Assembly (NCBI RefSeq): GCF_002093625.1
Contig: NZ_MRWD01000022.1
Span: 1 to 64,000 of the forward strand
DNA: 64,000 nt
Source of the DNA: Rouxiella silvae
GTDB lineage: Bacteria; Pseudomonadota; Gammaproteobacteria; Enterobacterales; Enterobacteriaceae
Direction of reading: 5' to 3'
Under the pieces are notes generated by a model that searched no databases, was not told the origin of the DNA, and saw only the letters and a program-made list of their open reading frames with translations. Positions 1 through 6,848 of this stretch are shown piece by piece. The first letter of the stretch is position 1. The number at the start of each line of letters is the position of its first letter. The position numbers and the translations under genes are program-made.

Positions 1-25
1 ATATTTCATTTTGTAAGGATCTAAC

Positions 26-577
26 ATGCTTTATCCGATGTTTGAGACTGAGCGACTGTTACTAAACCCGTTGAGATCTGAAGATGCCATACAAATCCAG
101 CAGATATTGCCCCAATGGGAGATTGTTCAATTTCTTGCTGCAAGTTTCCCCTGGCCTTATCCAACAGATGGGGCAGCCTTTTATGTAGATAAAGTAGCTT
201 TACCTGCAGTCTCTGCTGGTAGTGCCTGGTTCTGGACTTTGCGGGTTAAAAAAAGTCCTAATGATATTATTGGTATGATCTCATTGTCAGATGCACATTT
301 AAATAATCGAGGTTTTTGGCTTTCACCTTTATGGCACCGTCAAGGATTGATGTCTGAAGCTTGTGAAGTTATAACAGAATATTGGTTCAATACCCTGCAA
401 AGAAATGTTCTCCATGCTCCAAAAGCAGTCAGTAACGAGGCTTCCCGTAAGATGTCGATTAAAAGTGGGATGCGCCTCATTCGTCAAGAGAAGAAAGAAT
501 ATGTGTCAGGATTCTTAGACTCTGAATTATGGGAGATCACCAGGGAAGAATGGAGTTCCAGGCATGCAAAACTCTAA
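26..577 (+). CDS. GNAT family N-acetyltransferase (RimJ/RimL-like)
   Basis: A 183-residue protein that opens with FETERLLLNPL, the usual first strand of RimJ/RimL-type acetyltransferases (Acetyltransf_3). The WLSPLWHRQGLMSEA segment (about residues 98-112) corresponds to the acetyl-CoA binding motif A, and NEASRKMSIKSGM matches the late motif B. Members transfer acetyl groups from acetyl-CoA to protein N-termini or small amines; the substrate here cannot be told. The start is supported by AAGGA seven bases upstream. It stands alone at the edge of the accessory island, and its base use looks AT-richer than the chromosomal genes further right, which fits acquired DNA. The family call is solid and the substrate is unknown. 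Confidence 0.8.
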   Translation: MLYPMFETERLLLNPLRSEDAIQIQQILPQWEIVQFLAASFPWPYPTDGAAFYVDKVALPAVSAGSAWFWTLRVKKSPNDIIGMISLSDAHLNNRGFWLSPLWHRQGLMSEACEVITEYWFNTLQRNVLHAPKAVSNEASRKMSIKSGMRLIRQEKKEYVSGFLDSELWEITREEWSSRHAKL

Positions 578-1067
578 CAACCCTTGTGTGTATTAGCTCA
601 GACCTGATCTGACAGTTACCGGTTATTTCTACAGGTGTCTGTCAGATTAGGGAGTGATCTGCTCCCCGTTGATGCGTACATCTGGATGTTAGTAATGTCT
701 TCATAAGCCACATGAAGATATCTCCATAATAAGCGTTTTTCCGACCAACAGGTCATCAGTATTCTCCGCGAAGCGTTACTGCTCGTGAACTTTGTCGTAG
801 ATGTCTCACCTCATCAAAGCTTCCCTAGCTGACACAACAGCATTTCACCACTGCTGCATAAGGGGCGCTAAGCCCGGGTATGCTCGCCGTCATTTTCTCC
901 TGTGAGCCTTTCTTCTTCATATCAGCTTCCGGTAATCGTTCCCCGCCACAACCTGGTCAGCAAGGTAATGCATAGCCGCTTCGCGCCCTTGCTGGCCAGA
1001 AAGACTCCGGGGAGGCCGAACCGTCAGGCGATACGAAGACGAAATTCACACTGACGGAGAAACAACC
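578..1067. other. Intergenic stretch without a recognisable gene
   Basis: Apart from the inverted repeat at 607-647, no frame here resembles a known protein. The last 120 bases, up to the ardC-like start, look like an untranslated leader (GGAG 10 bases before ATG 1068). The region is probably backbone of the same plasmid or integrative element as the antirestriction gene; that is inference. Confidence 0.4.
607..647. terminator. Inverted repeat after the acetyltransferase, possible terminator
   Basis: ATCTGACAG (607-615) and CTGTCAGAT (639-647) form a perfect 9-bp inverted repeat about 30 bases after the acetyltransferase stop. There is no T-run, so it may be a factor-dependent terminator or a protein site rather than an intrinsic terminator. 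Confidence 0.35.
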
Positions 1068-1300
1068 ATGACTATGAACCTGCATACCCAAACAAGCGCC
1101 CCTAATACCCCACCGGCGACCAGCGTATCCCCGCTGGAGCAGTCAGGCTCCTCAAAAACGAAATTGTCTAAGGGGAAGACCAAACCAGATGTTTACCAGG
1201 TGGTGACTGACAGCATCATCGAAGCGTTAGAAATGGGTGTTAAACCGTGGGTGTGTCCGTGGAAGCCTAACGGAGCTGTTTCAGGTATTCCGTCAAACTT
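1068..1300 (+). pseudogene. ArdC-like antirestriction protein, N-terminal fragment cut by a Tn3-family end
   Basis: About 77 codons remain. After a low-complexity leader, VYQVVTDSIIEALEMGVKPW (codons about 43-62) is the signature of the ArdC N-terminal domain (ArdcN, formerly DUF1738) of plasmid antirestriction and TraC-like primase proteins. That domain binds single-stranded DNA and helps incoming plasmids avoid restriction. The frame runs into the 38-bp transposon end at 1301 just after SGIPSN, and ends at an accidental stop at 1337. The catalytic part is absent from the window, so this is a broken gene. It marks the original DNA here as conjugative-plasmid or ICE sequence. Confidence 0.75.
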
Positions 1301-1338
1301 GGGGTCAGTTTGGATATCGAAAATTATTGTACGTTAAG
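1301..1338 (+). repeat. 38-bp terminal inverted repeat of a Tn3-family transposon (type A)
   Basis: It begins GGGGTCAGTTTGGATATCGA and ends ACGTTAAG. GGGG at the outside and ACGTTAAG at the inside are the hallmarks of Tn3-family 38-bp ends. The adjacent transposase remnant ends inside it, with its stop codon at 1324-1326, as is usual in this family. An identical 38-bp copy in the same orientation lies at 7906-7943. Confidence 0.85.
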
Positions 1339-1637
1339 GCTATTTTTTGACCTTTCGATTTTAGCTGGCCTTAGCCGACGAAACTTACCGGAAGCCGGTA
1401 TCCGGTTGCTTTTCCATATATAATCGCCTGTCAGATTAATGTGTTCCCAGCCTAGCGGGGACAAATGCGACAGCAGTTGCTCGTTGATCTTCTCCCCTTT
1501 ACGCTTCAGGGCATCGACCGCTCTTTCCATATAGACGGTATTCCACAGCGAGATAGCAGCCGTCAGCAGCGTCAGTCCACTGGCACGATAGCTCTGATTT
1601 TCCGGTTTTCTGTCCCTGATTTCACCCAGCCGGTGCA
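1324..1637 (-). pseudogene. Tn3-family transposase TnpA, C-terminal fragment (type A element)
   Basis: About 104 residues remain of a protein that is normally near 1000. The segment [20 protein letters not shown] followed by [16 protein letters not shown] and [17 protein letters not shown] is the conserved C-terminus of Tn3-family DDE transposases. The reading frame is cut at 1637, where the outer GGGG of another Tn3-type end begins; the codons shown upstream of that are translated transposon end, not transposase. The fragment cannot be active because it lacks most of the catalytic domain. Confidence 0.9.
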
Positions 1638-1675
1638 GGGGTCTGAAGCCCAACCGTACGAAAACGTACGCCAAG
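1638..1675 (+). repeat. Left 38-bp inverted repeat of a second Tn3-family unit (type B)
   Basis: It starts GGGGTCTGAAGCCCAACCGT and ends ACGCCAAG. It matches the inverted copy at 4315-4352 at 37 of 38 positions (C/T difference at position 35). GTACG repeats inside the end make a local palindrome. Confidence 0.9.
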
Positions 1676-1754
1676 TACGTTTTTTAAGCAAAACTGACTG
1701 TGAAACCATCGCTACCTATAGCGACTTTCTTTTGAAATCGTATGGGTATTAAGG

Positions 1755-3380
1755 TCATACAAAATGTTGATTAGAAGAGAACTCCCAACCCTTCTTCCCC
1801 GCAACCAGCCAATGTGTTAACTCAATTTGGCTGAGAAACACCTCATCGTGTGACACCACTATCAAGGTTCCCTGATACTGATTGAGAAAAGATTCCAGCG
1901 TATGCAGGGACGGAATATCCAGATGATTACTCGGTTCATCGAGCAGCAAAAAGCTGGCGGGTGCGTCGGCATAAATTATCGTTGCCAGCGCGGCCTTAAG
2001 TTGTTCCCCGCCGCTGAGTTCGCCACAGGGTAATGACACCCGAGTTGCATCCAGCCCAAGCTGGGCAAGTTGCATACGCAGTTGGGATTCCCCCATCTGA
2101 GAGTTCACCGCCAGAAGTTGCTCAAGAACCGTTCTTTGTCGGTCCAGAATGGAAAGCTGCTGGTCAAGATAAGCTGTTTTAGCCCAGACCTCACGGTGAC
2201 CGGACGCTAGCGGCAACAGACCCGCTAACGCTTTTAACAATGTCGATTTTCCACACCCGTTTGAACCGATAACACCGATCCGTTGGCCGCCGTTAATGGT
2301 CAGCGTTATCTGGCAGAAAGGCACAGGAACAAAGGGTAAAACGGCATCGGTAAGTTTGGCCACATTCTGCGGTAATGCCCTGAATGAGGAGGTTAAATGC
2401 ATGACGATAGGTGTTGAGGCCTCAATTTGCTTAGCTGCCTGCTGCACCTGCTGGTTGAGCTGCATCCGCGTTTGGGCCTGTTGTTTTACTTGCTTGCCCG
2501 TTGAGGCCTCGCTACGGTTTTTTTGACGGCCCAACAAAATCTTTGCCTGATTTGCCTCTTTGCTCTGACGATTACCACGAGACTGACGCTTTTCGAGCCG
2601 TTCAAGCTGGTCTCGCAAAGCGTGCTTTTCTCGCTTGCGCTCGGTTTTGAGGCGATCAAGATTTTGCGCAACGGCGGCCGTCTCCTGCGCTTTCATCTGC
2701 TGATAAAAACCATAGTTGCCGCCGTAACTGCGTAAACCGAGCGACGATAATTCGACTGTCCGTTCCATCTGCTGCAATAGCCTTCGGTCATGGCTGATGA
2801 CCAGCAGGCCACGGGACCATTGTTGCAGTTGCTGCATCAACGCTAATCGGCTGGCAGCATCCAGATGGTTGGTAGGTTCATCAAGAATAAGAAAATCGGC
2901 ATCCGATAACGTCGCGCCGGTCAGTGCCACTCGCATCACTTCCCCGCCGCTCAGTCGATTGACCGCTGATTCTGGCGAAAGGTAGCCCAATCCCGCAAAC
3001 TCAAGCTGTGTTTGCAGGCGTTGGCGAATGTCCCAACCCTCACCGACAAGTTCAAAATCAATCGGGTCGGCGCTTCCTGCTTCAATGCGCTTTAGCGCAG
3101 CTAGCTGGGTGTCGACTCCTGCCAGCATTGCAACGTTATAGTAGTGCTGGGGTAAGAGATGCTGTGCCAGATACCTGACGCGGCCAGAGCAACGGCACTG
3201 GCCGGAAGTCGGTGTAACCAGACCAGCCATCATCTTAGCCAACAGGCTCTTGCCCACACCATTGCTCCCCACTAGTCCAGTGTGGCGCTGGTCAAATTGT
3301 TCAGTGAGTTCTGAGAAAAGCGGCTTGCCGTCAGGCAATACAAAAGAAACGCGTTCTAGCGTTAGAATAGAATTCGTCAT
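1755..3380 (-). CDS. ABC-F family ATPase, possible ribosome-protection or translation factor
   Basis: A 541-residue protein with two ABC domains and no membrane segments. Walker A motifs GSNGVGKS (about residue 38) and GSNGCGKS (about 373), signatures LSGGE twice, and Walker B motifs FLILDEPTNHLD and FLLLDEPSNHLD are all intact. A long charged linker (about residues 230-320, rich in K, R, E and Q) forms the arm that reaches into the ribosome in ABC-F proteins. Chromosomal members (EttA, Uup, YheS, YbiT) tune translation, and mobile members often protect ribosomes from antibiotics. This one is not obviously any of the four housekeeping types and it rides on a transposon, so resistance is a fair inference but unproven. 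AGGG lies about 9 bases before the start. Confidence 0.8.
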   Translation of the reverse strand: MTNSILTLERVSFVLPDGKPLFSELTEQFDQRHTGLVGSNGVGKSLLAKMMAGLVTPTSGQCRCSGRVRYLAQHLLPQHYYNVAMLAGVDTQLAALKRIEAGSADPIDFELVGEGWDIRQRLQTQLEFAGLGYLSPESAVNRLSGGEVMRVALTGATLSDADFLILDEPTNHLDAASRLALMQQLQQWSRGLLVISHDRRLLQQMERTVELSSLGLRSYGGNYGFYQQMKAQETAAVAQNLDRLKTERKREKHALRDQLERLEKRQSRGNRQSKEANQAKILLGRQKNRSEASTGKQVKQQAQTRMQLNQQVQQAAKQIEASTPIVMHLTSSFRALPQNVAKLTDAVLPFVPVPFCQITLTINGGQRIGVIGSNGCGKSTLLKALAGLLPLASGHREVWAKTAYLDQQLSILDRQRTVLEQLLAVNSQMGESQLRMQLAQLGLDATRVSLPCGELSGGEQLKAALATIIYADAPASFLLLDEPSNHLDIPSLHTLESFLNQYQGTLIVVSHDEVFLSQIELTHWLVAGKKGWEFSSNQHFV

Positions 3381-3582
3381 GCGATAACCCTGAAATTAAT
3401 GCACCAGAACAACTTCCGAAAGAAGCTGCATGAAAGCCGTCAAGGGGGACGGTGGGCATTAATTGCGCATTGGACGAATACCTTTAATGAGATGCGAAAG
3501 CCGGCTGATTATAAAATTGCAGGATTTTGATTGTCAAATAACATCTTGCCGTTGCGGCGTTAACGGGAAGAGGTCTGATTAA

Positions 3583-4266
3583 CAGGTCGGCTATCAGTTT
3601 TCTCCCCGTCTGGCTGATGCAGGAGCCTCTGTATTTTGGCGTGTGGATAAAGATGCAGATTATGGCGTGCTGAATGATATCGCCCGCAATGCTGCGAATG
3701 CCCGGAAGATAGAGCAACACTGGGATGACATGATGCGCATGGCCGGTTCCCTGACGCTGGGGACAATTCGGGCGTCAGTTTTGATTCGTTCGTTGCTGAG
3801 CAGTGATCGCCCTTCAGGATTAACACAGGCAATTATCGAAGCTGGGAAAATAAATAAGACACTGTACCTGCTGAATTATATTGATGATGAGGATTACCGA
3901 CGTCGGATCCTGACCCAGCTTAACCGGGGAGAAAGCAGACATGCTGCCGCCAGAGCAATTTGTCACGGGCAGAAAGGCGAGATCAGAAAGCGCTATCAGG
4001 ATGGGCAGGAGGAGCAACTGGGCGCTCTGGGGCTGGTGACTAATGCCGTCGTGCTCTGGAATACCATTTATATGCAGGCCGCACTGGCACATTTGCGTGA
4101 TGATGGCGAAGTCATTAATGAAGAAGATGAAGTCCGGCTTTCGCCACTGCGGCATGCGCATATCAATATGCTGGGGCACTATACATTTACGCTTGCGGAA
4201 CAGGTAACAAAAGGACAGCTAAGGCCACTTAAGCAAGCGGAAGAGAGCGATGAATGGCCTTTATAG
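3583..4266 (+). pseudogene. Tn3-family transposase TnpA, 5'-truncated (type B element)
   Basis: The homologous frame opens right after a TAA at 3580-3582 with VGYQFSPRLADAG and continues through HWDDMMRMAGSLTLGTIRAS, YIDDEDYRRRILTQLNRGES and GALGLVTNAVVLWNTIYMQA to the end. It holds roughly the last 227 residues of a transposase near 1000. The catalytic glutamate region (GQEEQLGALGL) is kept, but the N-terminal DNA-binding part and both catalytic aspartates are missing. A GTG at 3643 could start translation of the fragment. It points at the right end (4315), the normal arrangement. Not functional as a transposase. Confidence 0.9.
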
Positions 4267-4314
4267 TCGCCTTTGCCATGAGAATAAAAAACGCCACCCT
4301 GGTTAAAAAACGTA

Positions 4315-4352
4315 CTTAGCGTACGTTTTCGTACGGTTGGGCTTCAGACCCC
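4315..4352 (-). repeat. Right 38-bp inverted repeat of the type B Tn3-family unit
   Basis: Read on the minus strand it begins GGGGTCTGAAGCCCAACCGT and ends ACGCTAAG. It differs at one base from the left end at 1638-1675. Confidence 0.9.
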
Positions 4353-4708
4353 GCAAATAGGTAAATGGGACTATCTGCAATCAACCAATAGTTAGCTGCA
4401 AAACAATCAGGTCTTCGACCTACTTAACTTCATTAAAGATCTACTTATTCGCTGGATAAGTTCTGTGGATAACGGGGAAAACCGATAATGACCGCCCTTG
4501 CAGCGGCCAGACGGCCGCGCCGGTTCGGCATGGTCGCTATGCTCCCCAAAAGACTTTAAGTAGCACCTCCGGCCTTAGCCGGAGGCATGGAGTCAACGAG
4601 ACGCAATGCAGCGAAAAGGCGCTTTTCGCCCTTACCTACTTCATCGCTAAAAGTAAGCTAAAAAACCAGTCTGGCAGGAAGGGGGCGAAATCCGTTTGGG
4701 TGTATTCG
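4353..4708. other. Plasmid-like non-coding stretch with a DnaA box and two strong hairpins
   Basis: No gene is visible. A perfect DnaA-box complement, TGTGGATAA, is at 4464-4472 in an AT-rich patch. It is followed by a GC-rich stretch, a hairpin with an 8-bp stem at 4566-4585 (CCTCCGGC/GCCGGAGG, loop CTTA) and another at 4611-4629 (GCGAAAAG/CTTTTCGC, loop GCG). This could be what is left of a replication or transfer origin. No replication initiator gene is present in the window, so it is not an intact origin. Confidence 0.4.
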
Positions 4709-4756
4709 TTGACACCAGGAGCAAGTATTCCTATCATTGTGTTGATAGTTAACACA
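4709..4756 (+). promoter_or_regulatory. Promoter and putative autoregulatory operator of the parDE pair
   Basis: TTGACA (4709-4714), 17 bases, then TATCAT (4732-4737) is a near-consensus sigma-70 promoter. Immediately downstream is an interrupted palindrome, TGTGTT (4738-4743) and AACACA (4751-4756), placed where a ParD-type ribbon-helix-helix antitoxin would bind to repress its own operon. Confidence 0.65.
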
Positions 4757-4765
4757 GGGGGCGTT

Positions 4766-5008
4766 ATGGCCAGAACAACAAGCGTTACGATTGGCGAACA
4801 ACTCGATTCGTTTATCAGTCGATTAATAGACAGTGGCCGTTACGGCTCTGCGAGTGAAGTTATGCGCTCTGCTCTTCGATTGCTGGAGCAACAGGAAACA
4901 AATGATGAAGTTGTTCGCCAGGCTGTCATTGCCGGGCTGGAAAGTGGTGAAAGCTCGCTATCACTGCGGGATATTGCAGCACAAAGAAAGCTGAGACATC
5001 GTGTATAA
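4766..5008 (+). CDS. parD: ParD-type antitoxin (type II toxin-antitoxin)
   Basis: An 80-residue protein. Its N-terminus MARTTSVTIGEQLDSFISRL and the segment GRYGSASEVMRSALRLLEQQ are typical of ParD/CopG ribbon-helix-helix antitoxins; the C-terminal third would wrap the toxin. It dimerises, binds the operator and neutralises the ParE-like toxin. The ATG at 4766 is chosen because AGGGGG lies 6-9 bases upstream and homology begins there; an upstream in-frame ATG at 4700 would start within the promoter. Its last codons overlap the toxin start by 8 bases, so the pair is translationally coupled. Confidence 0.88.
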   Translation: MARTTSVTIGEQLDSFISRLIDSGRYGSASEVMRSALRLLEQQETNDEVVRQAVIAGLESGESSLSLRDIAAQRKLRHRV

Positions 5009-5285
5009 ACTCACTGAACGGGCAGCAGACGACTTCGCCGGGATTTATGACTATACGCTCTTGAAATTTGGTGAAGCTCAGGCAGACCATTATACCGACG
5101 CACTTGAGGCATTTTTCGAGACACTGGCCGGAATGCCAGATATGGGACGTGATTACCATGCCGTTCCTGGTGTGATGCGCATTGAATTTCAGCGACATGC
5201 CATTTTTTATACGGTTCGTGATACGGATATTTTGATTGCGCGTATTTTGCACCAACAGATGAACCATAAACGCCATTTACTGTAA
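5001..5285 (+). CDS. parE: ParE/RelE-superfamily toxin
   Basis: A 94-residue protein with the ParE fold pattern: an initial strand (YKLTERAADDF), a helical hairpin (GIYDYTLLKFGEAQADHYTDA), GMPDMGRDY, then the final strands with VMRIEFQRHAIFYTV and ILIARILHQQMN. ParE toxins poison DNA gyrase, while RelE-type relatives cut mRNA; the sequence favours ParE. The start is GTG at 5001, overlapping the antitoxin stop, with no separate promoter. The pair probably stabilised the plasmid or island that carried it. Confidence 0.88.
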   Translation: MYKLTERAADDFAGIYDYTLLKFGEAQADHYTDALEAFFETLAGMPDMGRDYHAVPGVMRIEFQRHAIFYTVRDTDILIARILHQQMNHKRHLL

Positions 5286-5316
5286 ATCTAAACACGCTGC
5301 CGCGCTTTGCTTGGCC

Positions 5317-5361
5317 AACCCCGATCTGGCACATAAAAAATTTATGCACCAGATCGGGGTT
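5317..5361. terminator. 45-base near-perfect palindrome after the toxin gene
   Basis: Two 21-base arms, AACCCCGATCTGG plus CACATAAA and its inverse TTTATGCA plus CCAGATCGGGGTT, pair with only two mismatches around a 3-base AAA loop. It lies 32 bases after the parE stop, so it may end the toxin transcript, although no T-run follows the full stem. It could also be a recombination or protein-binding site. Confidence 0.5.
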
Positions 5362-5682
5362 CCGCGCCCATTGCCCCATAAGTTCCACCTTCTCAGTGAA
5401 ATTATATATATATCAAAACTATATAATGAGATTCCGATACTCATTGCTGAAGCATCATTAAAAAATGTTGTTTATTTCACAATCTCCCCCAGTGTGAGCG
5501 AAGCTGCAAAATGCGACATCTGGCAGACCTAAACCTAGATGAAACTGCCTAACTAAAACAGGGTTTTCGTCACGTTGTTCAGGATACTCAAAGGAAATCC
5601 CAAGGATTTCCTAAAGAAATACTTTAAATCCCTTTAGGATGCATATAGTATACCGTTAAGGTTTACTTACAGGAGGAAGGAA
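5362..5682. promoter_or_regulatory. Upstream region of parA with inverted repeats, putative centromere or operator
   Basis: GGAAATCC (5593-5600) and GGATTTCC (5604-5611) form a perfect 8-bp inverted repeat with a 3-base spacer. AAATCCCTTTAGGAT follows at 5626-5640. The same GGAAATCC/GGTTTCC theme returns before and after the next small gene. Such repeats upstream of a short ParA usually form the parS centromere and the operon's operator. The first part (5362-5580) is AT-rich, with no gene seen. Confidence 0.5.
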
Positions 5683-6336
5683 ATGCCAATATATGCAATA
5701 TCTCATCATAAGGGTGGTGCCGGTAAAACTACATCTACAGTACATATCGTTGGTGAGCTAAAACCTGATATCACAATTGACCTAGATATCCATGAAGGGG
5801 TCAGCGTCATCAACCAGCTAAGACCCGATGACAAGAAATGGAATGTCCTGGCTATCAACAATAAAGAAAAGTTGATATCCGTCCTTCGGGAACTGGATGA
5901 CCAAGGTAAAACGGTGGTCATCGACTGCGGCGGTTTCGACGCTGATATTAATCGTGTCGCGGTGGCAGTAGCAGACGTGGTGATCGTCCCGGCTAATGAT
6001 ACGGTCACGGAACAAATTGGTCTGGCGAAGTTCGACAAGGTGCTGGCAGAAATCAGCAAGCAAATGAATGTGGAGCTGAACGCAAAAATCATGTTCTGCA
6101 AAACAGAGCCAAACCAGAAACATTTCCCGGACATGGAAGATACCCTGAAAAAGGTGAAACACATGTCGTTGCTGAATAGTCGCCTTTCATATCGCCGTGG
6201 ACGGTATGGGTTTACTCAATCTTTACGGCAGGGGATGGGGATAACTGAAATCAAGCATGGTCGCGCTTCGGCAGCCGGGAAAGAAGTTGTCGCGCTCGTC
6301 AAAGAATTACGGGAACTAGTCGAAAACGGTAAATGA
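5683..6336 (+). CDS. parA: ParA-family partition ATPase (short, type Ib-like)
   Basis: A 217-residue protein with the deviant Walker A motif HHKGGAGKTT (residues 8-17), a Walker A' ITIDLDIHEG and Walker B TVVIDCGGFDAD, as in ParA/MinD ATPases. It lacks the N-terminal helix-turn-helix of large type Ia ParA proteins, so it belongs with the short type Ib kind. These move plasmid copies apart on nucleoid DNA, working with a small DNA-binding partner and centromere repeats. AGGAGGAAGG gives a very strong ribosome site. The gene is followed by a small ORF and flanked by repeat clusters, which fits a complete partition cassette. No replication gene is present, so it may be a stabiliser of an integrated element. 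Confidence 0.88.
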   Translation: MPIYAISHHKGGAGKTTSTVHIVGELKPDITIDLDIHEGVSVINQLRPDDKKWNVLAINNKEKLISVLRELDDQGKTVVIDCGGFDADINRVAVAVADVVIVPANDTVTEQIGLAKFDKVLAEISKQMNVELNAKIMFCKTEPNQKHFPDMEDTLKKVKHMSLLNSRLSYRRGRYGFTQSLRQGMGITEIKHGRASAAGKEVVALVKELRELVENGK

Positions 6337-6352
6337 TGTACAATAGAAACCC

Positions 6353-6388
6353 AAAGGAAATCCAATGTAAACCCAACAGGTTTCCTTT
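6353..6388. repeat. Inverted repeat between parA and its small partner gene
   Basis: AAAGGAAA (6353-6360) and TTTCCTTT (6381-6388) are perfect inverted copies. AAAGGAAATCC is the same sequence seen upstream of parA at 5590-5600. This is probably a binding site of the same regulator, placed just before the small gene at 6419. Confidence 0.5.
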
Positions 6389-6418
6389 ATAACTACATAA
6401 CATATCTGTGAGATCCCC

Positions 6419-6664
6419 ATGAAAAATAAAAAATCCCTTTTTGATGTAGCATCCACTGTCGGCAATGACGCACTTTTGCAGGTAGCGGAGCAGCAACCAG
6501 AAGCAACTACTCGCGCCGTTCGCACCAAAACATTAAAAGCTATCCCTGAAACGTTTTTTGCTGCACACAAGAAGCTAAGAGATACAAACAAAACTAACCT
6601 GGATTTTTCTAATTACATCATGGAAGCGCTACGCGAAAAGCTGGAACGAGACGGGGCGATCTAA
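6419..6664 (+). CDS. Small protein downstream of ParA, likely DNA-binding partition partner
   Basis: An 81-residue, charged protein. I do not recognise a named family with certainty. Residues 35-80 (RTKTLKAIPETFFAAHKKLR, then LDFSNYIMEALREKLER) look like a short strand followed by two helices, compatible with a ribbon-helix-helix DNA-binding fold, and the N-terminal 30 residues look unstructured. Position, size and flanking repeats match the small ParB/ParG-like partners of short ParA proteins. The function as a centromere-binding protein and repressor is inferred from context. ATG at 6419 follows the repeat at 6353-6388, with a weak GAGA ribosome site. Confidence 0.6.
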   Translation: MKNKKSLFDVASTVGNDALLQVAEQQPEATTRAVRTKTLKAIPETFFAAHKKLRDTNKTNLDFSNYIMEALREKLERDGAI

Positions 6665-6675
6665 TCAATCACAGC

Positions 6676-6760
6676 ATCCAAAAGGAACACTTAGGAGTTA
6701 TATAAGATACCTTATGGATTTCTAATGGATTCCCATAGGAACTATGTCAGGAATCTATTA
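6676..6760. repeat. Cluster of short direct and inverted repeats, putative parS-like site
   Basis: TCCAAAAGGAAC, CTTATGGATTTC, CTAATGGATTCC and CCATAGGAAC lie within 70 bases. ATGGATT occurs twice, 11 bases apart, and GGATTCCCATAGGAAC echoes the GGAAATCC elements upstream of parA. The arrangement is like the iterated sites bound by partition proteins. There is no gene between 6665 and 6848. Confidence 0.45.
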
Positions 6761-6848
6761 TGATGCTCGTCGTTTAGATACAGTCCTGTAACGAGAAGCT
6801 CTGAAAGCATCCCACATACTGGCAGGGCACAACCTCAGGTAATAGAGA

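Larger units (their letters stand above)
1638..4352. mobile_element. Non-autonomous Tn3-family unit carrying an ABC-F gene
   Basis: Two 38-bp ends in inverted orientation enclose 2.7 kb with an intact ABC-F gene on the minus strand and a 5'-truncated transposase on the plus strand that stops 48 bases before the right end. The unit sits inside the C-terminal part of another Tn3-type transposase. The flanking pentamers are GTGCA (1633-1637) and GCAAA (4353-4357). They are not a duplication, and the interrupted transposase does not resume on the right, so a simple insertion was followed by deletion or recombination. No resolvase or res site is visible. It could move only with a transposase supplied in trans. 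Confidence 0.75.

Noticed and set aside
3820..4179. Open frame antisense to the truncated Tn3 transposase
   Set aside because: Shadow; the plus-strand transposase is conserved.
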